From Rhodamnia argentea (taxonomy: Eukaryota > Streptophyta > Magnoliopsida > Myrtales > Myrtaceae): DNA of 64,000 nt. The translations under genes and the position numbers were made by a program. Below the pieces are notes generated by a model. That model had not been told where the DNA came from. It searched no databases and saw only the letters and a list, made by a program, of their open reading frames with translations. The stretch is from NCBI RefSeq assembly GCF_020921035.1, contig NC_063160.1, positions 17,697,095 through 17,761,094 of the forward strand. The letters run 5' to 3'. Positions 50,713-63,100 of the stretch are shown here, piece after piece; the first letter of the stretch is position 1; every line of letters begins with the position of its first letter.

Positions 50713-53404
50713 AAAGGAAAAACTTGAAATTAGCTCAAATCAATTGCAGAAAATGAAACCAAGTGAATAACGAGCGAAACCCTTTTAAGAGAAACAACAA
50801 TCTCTCATCACAGGCCATTCAACCAAAACAAGACAACAGTGACACCCAAGGCCAATAGTTGAACAAGACTCCCCTTAACTCGGAGGACAACCTACTTGAA
50901 TATCAGCTGTGCTCCCATATCTTTCGAGTCGAGGAAAGCGCCTGAATGAATACTTTCTCAGGAAGTGATCCTCTGAAGACTTTGATAGAGTCTAAGCAGG
51001 ATTAAGGCAGAACCGAAACGACATTGGTGTCTAACAAGGCAGTGCCACTTAGTGCATTTCCACCTCAAAAGACCTCCCCAAACATCTTTTACAGCATATA
51101 TCCACGAGTACTACTTAACATTACGCTTTCCTATCGAAATAAAAAAATCTATCATAGGACCATACAATCAGATATTATTCTTCTATTTTGATCATACCAA
51201 CAAGTTAGAAACAGTGTCCCAGTTGGATAGAAACTGACTTTTAACTGTTGATACAAGTTTTTAACCTTGGGGGGTACTTTACAGTACCTGCTTGCTTCCT
51301 GATGCTGAAACCGGACATAGATGAACATTAGTCTTCTTCTATGCTTGGGACAGGAATACAGGAGAATGTCACCAGCCCCAGTCTTCCCCCGTCAAACCAT
51401 GTTAGTTAAAGAGTATCTTGATAAACTGCTTCAAGAATCGATTCAGTAAATGGGGACTCTAGGCTGTAGAGGATTTTATATGCTAACTTTCAGACATCAG
51501 CTTCACGGAACTGAATATGGATGTTGTCCAGAAACACAAAGGGTTCAGGAAATGCTCAGAGTTTTTGAGGTCTAGTAGAATGAGAACACTTCAGCAGTCA
51601 AAGTGATGAGACATGCTGGTAGCAACGTCAGTAGGAGCTTCAAAGTCATTTATATAGGACTTTCACAAGCTCGAACATGGGAATGTCCAGCCATATCTTA
51701 AGTTGATCCATCTTAGTAGTATATATGTTGGAAAAAACAATTCCCAGATGCTAATGGAAATACCTAACCTTGCAACCCAGTATCAGTCTGCCTAGCAAAA
51801 GTCATGTGAGTAAAGGAGAAGCGGTCAAAGAGGGTTCAATTCCGCCAAGGCAAGGAGGAACATCTCCTTACTTTTATCAAGATGACAATTAAGGTGGATA
51901 TCGTAATGGTCTGTCAGCTATAGGTGCATTTTCAGTTTAACATTCAAAATTTCAATTTCAAGGCTATGACGTCTGTATACTCAAGTATCCCTTAAATTTA
52001 GCAAATTATCATTTCTGGAGACTGATCGATAATTTAATGTGGTTCGGTAAACAAAGAAAAAATCAGACTTAGGCTCAATTACTTGCCAAGACACTGTATA
52101 GTTGATGCTGAGAAAATCAGGGCATGAGACCTAAAAACTCTTCTTTTAGATGTTGACTTCAGCTCTAAATTTGACTCTTCAAAAAACAGACCCCCTCTTT
52201 CTGCAAAACCTTATTCAGGACCTCGTTGATCTATCTTAGAATCAGAACTGGTATTTGCTGTCCTTGCTCTATGGCAGCTGCTCTCAATTTTTATTGGTTT
52301 AATACTCCTACCAAGACCTGATAACTCACCTCATAGATCATAGCTTTCCTCTCCTATTTGAAACCCACATACTGCATGGAACAATATGATAGACTCGGCA
52401 ACCATGTCTTGCTTTCACTAATCAACAGGCAGTCTTGCAATTGAAAACAATAGGAAAGAGAGAGCATAGATGGTTATGACCTGTTTACAAAGTGCACCCT
52501 TGGCCACTACCCACTGTACAATCACTCCATTGCAAGACAGATTACTCATCATTAGAGACTCAAACGTTGCACCACAAACAAAGTGAGGCTTCAAAACAAG
52601 GCGATGAGAGGAGAACTGACCATAACTTGGATTCTAGATGGAGCCTAGACATCTATGGAGGATTCTACCTAAGGATTAAGTCATGGAGTCACTGAGAAAA
52701 ACATCGGGAAAAAATTTACCGAGAGAATGAGCACACTCCTAAAATTAGTAATTATCATATTTGCTATCCAAGTTTGTAGTAACTTGGACAACCCTGAAAA
52801 TGAGAAGAACCTAAAATAATACTATATTTCTTGTAGAAGCTTATAATTTATAGAATCACTTCCATCAATTCCCCTTATTGATTTTTCTTAAAGAATCCTG
52901 CTCATTTCTCCCTAGAATACGATGATTTCCCTTATAATTCAGTGTGCTAGAGCTGGATATCAAGTTGCGTATACACTCTCAAGAAGAAACAGCAAACAAA
53001 TCTGAGGTCATCAGGATAAGTGAGGGGTCAGACACATAGTACTGAGCTTCATTTCATTAATTAGGAGCAGATATAGGTCTAACAAATCAATATTCTACTA
53101 GATCTGAGTCATATGTTAAATTTTAGATAATAAGATCCTAATCGGGATATTAATGACCAAGCACGATCACAGCAACAATTAAACACACAAAGTTGAAGCT
53201 AGATACCTTCAGGATGGAATTCAGTGTAGCCGTGATGTCTGGCAAGACCTGAAAGCTTCTTGTATTGTGGCAGAGGAAGAATTCCACCAGTAAACATTCC
53301 AAACTCATACCTTACATTGACACATGCCTTTTTTAGTTTACTATATTTTATGAGAGGCTACTTTTAGTGAAACTGGACCAGAGGCAATTGATAAATGGAC
53401 AAAT
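50713..53404. other. Degenerate intergenic stretch next to kinase remnants
   Basis: AT-rich with many stops. Only two short exon-like pieces on the minus strand stood out: about 50910-50986 (kinase-like, see the neighbouring pseudogene) and about 53210-53325, which is open in two frames (one reads GILPLPQYKKLSGLARHHGYTEFHPEG split over a possible donor, the other MSLECLLVEFFLCHNT). Neither was identified. Confidence 0.4.
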
Positions 53405-54168
53405 GGTATACAGAATTGTTAGTGAAAACCAAGGTTATGGATGATGAGATACAAAAAATCCCATACTTGCTTTATACGCTTAAGGGCTATCTATAATTTA
53501 TTTTAAAAGCTAAAATCTTAAAGCCTTTAAGTCGTATCCTCGGAGCCAAAACTTCAAACTTGCCTCTAACAAGGTTTTGCTATGAATAGCCTCTACCTAC
53601 CATTCATGGTGGGGTAGGTCTAGATAACTCAAACCGTTGTTCAACTATCAGGTTGGGATTGATGAGGGTTCTATATACCAGAATAGAGAAAGAGCCGTCA
53701 GAATTATAAGGGAGGAGAATTTGGCCAAAATGTGTTACAACCATCAAGACCCTAGTTTTTGGCTTTTGCTTTTCAGAGGTTTAGCTGAATGCACATAATC
53801 GAGAGATGCTTCCAATTTATCTCCAACGATTCAGAGGTTATGAGGCATCTATCAATAGCTCACATATGTGCTTTTATTGTCATATGTACACCAATAGAAT
53901 CGTAGATAGCAACCCTTGATCATATCTTCTAAAGGGAATGATCGAGTAAGATTAACCGAGTCGACAAGGTAGCGAATTGTCTCTATGCTCCACAAATATT
54001 TTGTCCAAAAGTTCGAGATAGGGTGGCGGATTCGTCTCTCATTTTTAGCATTTTAACCTCACCATTCATGATTTTGTTCGGTGTAAAACAAGATAAGCAC
54101 CATGACATGAAACTAAAATCTAGATAGGTCTTAAAAAAGTTCTCTCTACGGCGGCCTCTCTACGTCAT

Positions 54169-54470
54169 GTTCAAATTCCTATTTGTCGTAGAGCTCGCTT
54201 GGCGTAGGTTTTGATCATTGGAGGCTGTGCGCTCTTGTCTTCTTTCGGACAATCCAAGGATATTTTGAAATTTTCCTCTCCGTCTTTTTTGCTGCAATCA
54301 AAGGTTTGATGCACCACCATTTTGTTTTTTGCTATCAACTCTTCAACTCTCAACTTGATGTGCTTGTCATTATCCCATTCTTAGGTTTACTAACGGGTGG
54401 TGTTTTCATAAACAGCTACAACATCACGATGCCAAAGACGTAGACATACGTGGTTGTCTAAAATACAAAA
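54169..54470 (-). pseudogene. Kinase exon remnant, left arm of inverted repeat
   Basis: On the minus strand an intron-like tract ends in TTTTAG. It is followed by codons for VYVFGIVML, then a stop, a frame change, and an open stretch RVEELIAKNKMVVHQTFDC to about 54171. VYVFGIVMLQLL-type sequence is protein-kinase subdomain IX. The copy in the right arm has Asp and Gln where this one has Tyr and a stop. This is therefore a dead, inverted duplicate of the 3' end of a receptor-like kinase gene. Confidence 0.6.
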
Positions 54471-54734
54471 CAAACAAAAAAAATTCTTTGCCAGAACAAG
54501 CAAATAATCATACAATTAGCTTTTGATAGCTTTAGTGATGGACAAACAATAATCTATGAGCAGCTAGTCAATCATTGTTGAAAATCAGCTAGAGGTGTAC
54601 ATATCATCCTTCTCTAACTTTTAACGATGATTTGACTAGCTCCGTTATCGTTTGTCCATTCCTTAAACCATTAAATGCTAGTTGTATGATTATTTGCTTG
54701 TTCTGACAAAGAATTTATTTCGTTTGTTTTACAT

Positions 54735-55020
54735 TTTAGACGACCACAGATGTCTACGTTTTTGGCATCGTGATGTTGCAACTATTAATGAAAGCACTAG
54801 CTGTTGGTAAACGTAAGAATAGAACGACGACAAACACATCAAGTTAAGAGTCAAAGAGCTAATAGCAAAAGACAAAATGACGATGCATTAAACCCTCGGT
54901 TGTAGCAAAAAAGACGGACAGAAAAATGTCAAAAATAGCCTTGGATTGCCTAAAAGAAGACAAGAGCGCACGGCCTTCAATGACCAAAACCCACGCCAAG
55001 CGAGCTCTATGACAAATAGG
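54735..55020 (+). pseudogene. Kinase exon remnant, right arm of inverted repeat
   Basis: After an acceptor-like TTACATTTTAG the plus strand reads TTDVYVFGIVMLQLLMK, a good match to kinase subdomain IX (DVYSFGIVMLELL type). The following sequence aligns with the left-arm copy but needs a frame change and meets stops (for example after KDKMTMH). It is the mirror image of the left-arm remnant. Confidence 0.6.
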
Positions 55021-55625
55021 AATTTGAGCATGACGTAGAGGGGCTACCGTAGAGAGAACTTTTTTAAGATCTGTCTAGATTTTCATATCATGATGCTTAC
55101 ACCGTTTTACACTAAACAAAGCCATGAATGATGAGGTTAAACACTAAAAGAGAGACGAATCCCCAACCCACCCCGAACTTTTGGGCGAATATATTTGTGG
55201 AACATAGAGACAATTAGCTACCTTACTAACTCAGTTAATCTACTCCATCATTTATTTAGAAGATATGATCAAGTGTTGCTATATAGGATTCTATTGCCAT
55301 AGATATGACAATGAAAATACGGATGCAAGCTACCGATAGAGGCCTCATAACCTTTGAATCGCTAGAGAGAAATTGAAAGCATCTCTCAATTATATGCATT
55401 CAGCTATTGTACACCACCCTCAACAATCACAATCCAAGTATCTAGACCTACTCCGCCATGAATGATAGATAGAGGCTATTAATATCAAAACCTTGTTGCC
55501 TAGCTTTTAAGATTTTAGCTTTTAAAATAAGCTATAGCTAGCCCTCATGCATACGAAGTGAGCATGAGTTCTTTTGTATCTCATCACCCTTAAACTTGAT
55601 TTTCACTATCAATTCTATATGTATA

Positions 55626-56189
55626 TTATTCGTGCATACTTAAGAAATAGCAATTCCAAAGTATCATGAATGTCAAGCCAGCAAATCCCGCACTTTTCGA
55701 ATTTATCCATACTAGATTTTACATATTTTGCTACTTGCAATAATTGCCTCAAATTAAATCAAATTCAAACTCTCAATGGTCAATAAAAACCAAATAATAC
55801 TATTTTTTACCTCAACATACAGAAAGTACCTCAGATCTTTGTTCTTTGACTACCAAACTATTCTTGAAAAGCTCGCCACATGTTATTATTTGTTCATTTA
55901 TTAATTGCATAAAGTAACTTTATCTTGATAAATAATAATAAACTTAAAAAAGCGTCAATGCGTCTCTCTGAATAAACTTTGAACAGGATTCTATGGTCAG
56001 TCCACTACCCCAGATGCCGAACGATATTCACTTCTAGATCAATTTGGAAATAAATGAATTGCTAGCCGTAGAATATTCCTAACTAAAATAAGAAGGTTCA
56101 GACAATTTGACCTAAGTAAAAATAAAAAAGGACGTAAGAAATGAAATAATTCCAAAATAAAACTCATCGCTAGAAAATTAATACAGAAA
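55626..56189. other. AT-rich spacer
   Basis: No gene, repeat end or RNA was recognised. Confidence 0.5.
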
Positions 56190-56696
56190 CTTCTCACCAA
56201 ATGCAAACCTGCTCCAGAAGATGATTCCGCATTCGCTAAACTGGAAGCTGCAGGCAAATTGGGGCTCCGATCCGTTGACGACACACTCCCAGGTGACACA
56301 CCGTCGGAATTAGTCCCATTTTCGACCATCTTCCAAACACCGCATCGTCCCGAGGAACACCCATTTTGCTCGGAGCAAAAGCCGTTTCCTTCGTCTTGCC
56401 ACCACTGCCGGAACTCCAATTCGCTGATCCCGAACTCCGATCCCCGATATTCACACTCGACCTGGAGAGGTTACTTGCCCCCCAAACCCAACCCCTTCTC
56501 ACCCCTAAACCCTAAAAAAGGTCTCCTGCGGCAGCGGCCCAGACCGCGTCTTTATCCTATTCAATCCCAATGAAGAAACCAATATGGGCGACACCGAAGA
56601 AGGCGCTTCCTTTTCTTCGACCGGGTTTGCTGCTGCCGCTGCGATGGTCCCTTTCTTGGACAGGGACCCAAGTGACGAGCCCGACTTAAAAGACAT
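56190..56696 (-). pseudogene. IRE/IREH1-like AGC kinase N-terminal fragment, frameshifted
   Basis: On the minus strand an ATG at 56696 opens MSFKSGSSLGSLSKKGT and continues to SSLGLNRIKTRSGPLPQETFF. I recall this wording from the non-kinase N-terminus of the plant IRE/IREH1 AGC kinases. The frame then hits stops at about 56505. The expected continuation (GASNLSRSS...DDAVFGRW, then VENGTNSDGVSPGSVSS..RSPNL..SESSSGAG) appears in two other frames. At least two frame shifts are needed: one in the G-rich run 56476-56514 and one near 56328. The exon ends at a good donor (TTTG|GTGAGA, about 56194). The rest of the ~1200-aa kinase is not found downstream. A broken fragment is the best reading; assembly error in homopolymers is possible. 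Confidence 0.55.
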
Positions 56697-57671
56697 GGGG
56701 TTGTGCTTCTGCAGGGTTCGAGCTTGGTTTGGCTTCCGGGGAGGGAGGAGGGAGGGGGGGATCGAAATTCGAAGGTTCTTTTGGCCATGGACGGCGAGAG
56801 AGAACAGTCGACGGACGCGGAGAAAGATGGAGAGAGAGTGTCCAGAGAGAAAGACTCAAGGAAGAGACTAGACCCCTATACATGGGGAAGCCTTCCCATT
56901 GGGCTTTACCCAAATGCCCTACCATATCTATCTTATCCACCTTTTTACCCCCTCCATCGGTTTTTACTCAAATGCCCTTCTGTAATTCACTTCCATATCC
57001 ATATGAGCGAATTATTATATCTTTATAAACATGTCATTCCAGATTTCTAGAATTCATGGGTTGTTGGTATTATTTGCTTAACTGAACTAATCTTTTATTT
57101 CTAAGTTTGTTATATTCTAATTACGATGTTAAAATGAGTTGATAACATAAAAATATGATTTGTTGAAAATCAATAGAGAGATTGAACTATTCTCGCTGCG
57201 AATTAAGTAACGACATGATAAAAAAAAAATTGAGATTCTTTTATTATACCAAAAATTAATTTTATTTCCGACCGATTAAGTTTATTGCAAAGTTTCGTTG
57301 ACCATTTAATTACATACCCATATTTTGTCATGAAATAAGCTTTTCATTGGAGATAATTGTATTTGGCACAAAGGAAATTATTATAAAGCGATACAAACGG
57401 AGCCAAAGTATTCGCATTGCGAAATTACAGCTACTTGAAATCAGAAAGCACTCCCAAGTATCAAGGATTTGAAGAATGGAAACAGCGCTCATTTATCTAT
57501 ACTCCATTAGTAGTAGGAGTACATTCAACTCGGAGAATTCACAGGAGATGCCGTTGCTAGTTATAAACGATGAGACTCGCTAAGAACAAACAAGAAGTGT
57601 CTGTGAAGATTATTGGGTGGATAGCAAGAGTCAAATTGTGACTTGGAGACAGATGGCGGTTGGACTTGATG
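56697..57671. other. Upstream of IRE-like fragment, then AT-rich spacer
   Basis: 56697-56900 is GC-rich and could be the former leader/promoter of the IRE-like fragment. 57030-57480 is AT-rich and empty. The last part should hold the JAZ 3'UTR. Confidence 0.45.
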
Positions 57672-58939
57672 TCATTTCTTAGTAGCTGATACAGAACAGA
57701 GGAATCCCGATCGCGAAGGGAAGGGCGACAGAGGAGAGCAATGACGATTGTTCCTCGAAGCACTCGAGCCCTCTTCTTCTCTTGGCTCCATTTCTTGGTG
57801 TCTCCTACCAGATGAACAGTTGGGGTTTTTGTTTGTAATCCTGTGAACCATGTTCCCATCAAAGAGCAAGAAACATCAGCCATCTCTCGCACAAAATGTC
57901 CGAGGAGGGATCCTGAGAAAGAAAGGCAAATGGAAAGACCGGTACCGATCATGACGCTTTTGAAGAAAGAGGCAGAGCGAATTCTTTCTTGCCATTGGAA
58001 TGTCTAGTGAGGAAGAGAGAAAGGGTGAGTCCAGCTCAATTCGGGGACATGTATGCCGAGCTACGAATACACTGTAAAGAGAGAACACTTTTACCTCCTT
58101 GCAGCTTGCAGATGGAAGGCAAACCAATCTGCTGCGGATGAAGTGGAATCTTCCTGATTATATCTGCAGATTTTGCCACCACAGGCTTCGTCAAAGAGCT
58201 TTCACCAGCTAGAAGCATAATCGCCTGGGCCTGCTTTTTGCCATCTTAATTAGCCACTTCAAACACAACGGAGATCAAGCATGACTTCGGCAAAAATCAG
58301 AATAACGTGAGGGGTGGACATGAGAACTCCTGTACATGTTATGCAAGAAAGAAAAACAACCAAGAGGAAACCAAGTGTATGCCTGATCATGCACCTTATC
58401 AACAGGGACATCATTGTAGACATTGACGGTGCCAGCATAGAATATGGTGAGCTGCGACGTTGCCGAGTTGCAGTCTGAGGTCTGTGTATTCCTGAACATC
58501 ACCATCTTATGGATCCGACATTTCCAGGCAGCCCAACCGGTGGAATTAAAAGATTTCGAAATTTGAACAGGGTTTCGAGTTACCTCATTTGGGGGAACAG
58601 CTCTCGTTCAAGAAGAGTAGCATGCCGAGGTCCATTGCATCCAAACTGTGGCGGCAGCAAGGGCTGCCTGCTGCTCCCTGGTCTTTCGGCATCTGTTTTC
58701 GCCTTAGTGATTTTCTTGGTTGGAGCTTTGGCGGCCATGTTTGTGCTGTACGGATAAACGCCGTGAGAAGCTTCATTGGTCAACTTCAGTTCAGTCTTTA
58801 TATCACCATGATCACGTCCATCATCGTCGGAGTTTGGTTTCTCCTGTGGCCATTTGCTGCTTCCCTGCTTTTCAGTTTCAGGAGGATCGATCCTCATGAA
58901 ATCCTTGGTTTCAGGAGGTGTCGTCGACTCAGGCTCCAT
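57672..58939 (-). CDS. JAZ (TIFY) jasmonate-signalling repressor
   Basis: Nuclear repressor that binds MYC factors and, with jasmonoyl-isoleucine, the COI1 receptor. Five exons on the minus strand: 58939-58584, 58491-58395, 58230-58095, 58003-57946, 57840-57672, giving 271 aa; all phases fit. The TIFY motif TIFYAG (134-139) lies in TIFYAGTVNVYNDVPVDKAQAIMLLA (ZIM domain, NINJA binding and dimerisation), split by an intron after VDK. The Jas motif (about 198-216) reads IPMARKNSLCLFLQKRHDR, with the degron-like IPMARK and SLxxFLxKRxxR pattern. An intron cuts the Jas motif within the Arg216 codon, the known Jas intron. KDFM near the N-terminus recalls the JAZ3/4/9 group. The X5-PY end of the Jas motif is not recognisable. 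Divergent, but apparently intact. Confidence 0.88.
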
Positions 58940-60173
58940 TTTTTCCTTTCCCTTCAGTTGTTAAGGTATTAAACCGAAAGTGTTCCATGGATTGACTCTC
59001 CAATTGAGGATTATTCTTTGTACTTGTATCACGTTCATTCACTGGTATATAGACACTGACGCCCCCAAGTCAGTCATGAATTGACCTATTCTATGTGAGC
59101 AGGCTTTTCGATGGATTCAACGTGAACGGTGTTCTAAAAGGAGAAGAAAACAAAGATCAATCATTGATGTGGAGAAGGAGATGATTGGCACATCAATCAT
59201 CGTTCGCCATTTTCGTGATTTTTTTTTTCTTTTGCTCTCTCCCAAAGAATGATAACAAACAAAAAACAATCCATATTACGAGCTTCATACCAAAGACATC
59301 AAAATCATATTGTATCACATGCATTTATAGATACGTACATCGTGTTTATGGATATGTACATCAATTACATATTTATAACCCGACTTTCAGGACATTCCAT
59401 GCAAAAACAACTGAGTAAAGCAGTTTCGCAAGTCACATAAAGTATTTCTTTTCCAACGATTGCACAAACGTTGCACCGCCTTAGCAAATTCTCAAGCCCT
59501 GCATTCGGCCATTAAAATCACAGAAACACGGTGCACCCACCAGCTGCAAATAGCGAACATCTTATTTGACATTTTCTGTGGCACATTCCTGTGATAACAA
59601 GTGCTGTGGAAATCGTATGTCACCATCCAGGCCAGCTGGTCCACCTATTTTTTTTCCCCCTTTCCCTTTCAAAGTCCTCACATGAAGTTAAACATTAACA
59701 ATAAAAATGGACAACACAAACCCCACACGCTTTCCCCATGTCATGTTGCATAATACAGGATTGGCAACAAGGAGGTCTTGTCTGTTAGTAAATAGCAACC
59801 TCTAGGCAGTAGTTGGGTTTCGAGAGAGAAGCGCACAAGACAACCCACAGGACATTCGGTGTCGTCCATTGCAAAGCCTTCTCCCTGGTTTTCCCCCATT
59901 ACCATTGTGGCATGGCAACCCTCAAAATAAGAAAACAATCCAAAAACAGGAGAAATAATTAGCCATACTCACACCCACAAAGAACCAATTTTACATCGTT
60001 CACCTAACTTCCATTTCCACTTCGGAAGTGACTAGATCCTGAAACTTGTATGTAAACTCGTCGATGAAATTCATTCTATCCGATGTAAGCAAGAATCGAA
60101 GTAAATGAAGAATTTGCGCCTATGGGTCTTCATATAACCAATATCCTCTGTCTTTTTAAGCAGCAACTTTAAG
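58940..60173. other. JAZ promoter and BASS1 3' flank
   Basis: On the minus strand a TATA-like TCTATATACC lies at about 59051-59042, some 105 bases before the JAZ ATG. No G-box was seen close by. The remainder has no gene and should include the BASS1 3'UTR. Confidence 0.5.
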
Positions 60174-63100
60174 TTAGTCATTTATTTGAGGAGCAGTTGT
60201 CTGATCAGATGGATCAATATGTCTCCAGATGAAGCCTAAACTGCTTCCCATGATATTCATGATAACCGCAGACATGGCTGGAGGTAGCGCAACCAAAGGT
60301 GAGGTGAAATGGGAGGTTGCTAAAACCACGCCCAATGAAGAGTTCTGCATACCCACCTGCAGTCCAGTGTGTAGGAGACAAATGTTATAATAAGGAACAT
60401 GTTAGCCATGCTAAACAATATAGGTACATTGCGTTATTTAAAATTTTTATGAGTTAAGTCATTCCAAGCAATCAACAGAACTGAAAATCTAAACCTCTCA
60501 AGAATTCTACAGTGCCCAAACGCACACACAAACAGAGTAGAAGTCTACTAAGTTTCTCTATATAGGGTTGTCAGAGAGCCTTGGACAATGCCAAAATCAC
60601 TGAACATCAATGAGAAGTTACCTCAATAGACACTGCTCGCCTTTGTGGTTCTCTAGACCCGCAAATTGCTGAGGCTATGTACCTGCAGATAATGTAATGA
60701 AGTATATGTATTAGATGCAGACATTGTTACACATAACCAACAGTCGAAGAGTAGAACTTGCTATAGTAGTATTCTGCTGAATATGCCAGCAGGGCAAACC
60801 TGTCAAGCGATTTCCTTAGTCTAGAAAATGTGAATCAGGAGTTAACATAAGGGTGATCATCACACACACGCGCGTGTGCATGCTTTTATTTCGAAACATT
60901 ACATGATCTCCCACTTATCAGGAAGTGAATGACGAGGTCTTTTGTTCAGTAATGAATTGCATGATCATACATATCTGGTACAGTAAAGAACAACTTCCAT
61001 CTTCACATGCATAAACCAGCCACACATGCATGCCTCAGTATAATTTCTTGGTTCTCATGTCCTCTTTATTCAATTTACAGCTTGACTAGAGTGACAGAAT
61101 CTGAGGATATTAACAGGAACTCAAATGAATGAGACAGCCAAGGACGTTCAACCACTCTTCTAGGGATATACAGCCATAAAGGCAAGTATCTTCTTCTGAA
61201 ATGAGAAGCTTACCAAATGTGAACAGTATGTAATAAGCTGAGACACTAGCTTCCCCCAATGCACCTCCCCCTACCCCCGGCCCCCACCACCCCCCCCAAA
61301 AAAAAAAAAAAACCACTCACTTGCACAGGCACTAAAGAAAAAAGAAACAAAAGAGAAGATCATGGGACCACATTATTGTGCCAAAGAGTGAAATATACAA
61401 GCAATACATTCATCGGATATGTAAACAAGATATTATTTAAATACAATGTGAAAGATGGAACAAAGGTGAGTACTTACCCCAAAAAAAAACCAGCAAAATG
61501 CAGTAGTAGCACAGAAAGTATTACCAACCCTAGTTCACCAGATAATATTGCCTGAACATGAGCAAACGTGGAGAGATCACAGGCTGATGAAGCACCAAGC
61601 AATGAAGACTTGAGTCGGACCACATTTTCCGAGAATACACTAGAGCCACCAGATATAAAATATACATGAGAGATGCAATGTAAGAGCAATGACTCCAAGT
61701 CAAATAACACAGATGAACTGTACCTGCATGCTAGTAGAGAAGATGCCAATACTGCAAAAAGTGGTGCAAAAGGAGTCACAACCTTCACCGCTCCAGGAAA
61801 TGCACTTTGAAAGTACGATCCTAAGAGAATTGGAGCAACTACCACCTACATAAGAAAAATACAACAAAAAATATAACCATCCATGCCGAGCTTGTCGGTG
61901 GTGTCCTCACAAGCTGACTTCAGATCATACCTGCATGGTGCTGATGGAAAGTTTAATGGCATCAACAGGAACATAAGTTCCTGCCAATATGTTCGTCAGG
62001 AGAGGAGTAAGAAGTACTGCTCCGAGAGTGGTGCAAACTGTCATCACGATAGATAGAGGAACATCCCCTTGAGCAATTAAAGTAACCTGAAATGTTACTT
62101 CAGAAAATGGAAATGTATGGAGATATCATCGAAATGAGGCATTCTCAGTTATAACATGCTTGCTGACTGCATTGACTGTGAAAAGTAAACCAAATAAAAC
62201 ATCATTGTTTGCCTCACAAATACTATCATTGGACACCATTCAACTCAAATGGATTTGAACCATATCAACTACAGTATCCGCCTTGTATCCATTCAACACC
62301 TTCAGCAACACGTGGCAGGGTCAGATGACTCTGACTAGCCGTCAGATCTCAACAGTCCACATCCCTCAGTTCCCTCATTAAGACACATAACATGTACATA
62401 TACCAGATAACTGACAATATAGCCACAAAAGAACAAGCATACATCAGGCTCGTGCTTGATTACTTAACAAACTTGACCCTATGCTGCGTTAGTAAGTGCT
62501 TTAAATTGAGTTGTGACTGATAGAGTACATTCTCCAGCCTCAGATGCTGTCAACTGGAGACTGAGCCTATATTTTGAAGAAGCTTTTAGACAGCACAAAA
62601 AGCCATACTATAACCACAGGAGTAATTGGACGAAATTTATTTTAGCCACTATTTGCCTCTAGATTGCTGATATAATGGTGCGTGAAAAAAGAAGTCTTAC
62701 CACATTGGAAGCAGTTCCCCCGGGGCAACAAGCAAGCAAGATCAAACCCACTGAAAGAGGTGGAGGAAGCCCCAGTAATCTACTTATTAAGGTCCCAAGA
62801 GCTGGCATAATAGTATATTGAGCCACACATCCAAAGAGTATCTGATTGGTAAAGCATTGGCAAGATTGTACTTAGAAAAAATAGTTAAAGATATAACAAC
62901 AATGCAGATGAATGAGGCGTGTATCGGACATAGCTTCTCGATTGCACTAAAGGGAGATCATGACTTCATGTTCAGTTCACTGTAAGAATGCTGTGGGAAA
63001 AATAGACCATTCTACATCCCATTCATTTTTTTTATGAGTGCTTCTGCCACAACATTAGAGGAATATTGCAGCATTGCTATTGTATCAATAGTCCTCGATG

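Larger units (their letters stand above)
53405..55625. repeat. Large inverted repeat (arms ~1.0-1.2 kb, short loop)
   Basis: The left arm (about 53405-54584) and right arm (about 54619-55625) are reverse complements with scattered mismatches, separated by a loop of only about 34 bases. Matching landmarks: TACGGCGGCCTCTCTACGTCATG versus CATGACGTAGAGGGGCTACCGTA; GCTCGCTTGGCGTAGG versus CCACGCCAAGCGAGC; TTGATGAGGGT and TAGCTGAATGCA versus their complements near 55400-55420. The left arm has about 120 extra bases (near 53670-53790). No transposase lies inside. Each arm contains a kinase exon remnant (see separate entry). Confidence 0.85.

Noticed and set aside
51837-51849. GGTTCAATTCCGC, resembling a tRNA B-box
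   Set aside because: No matching acceptor, D or anticodon stems could be built around it.
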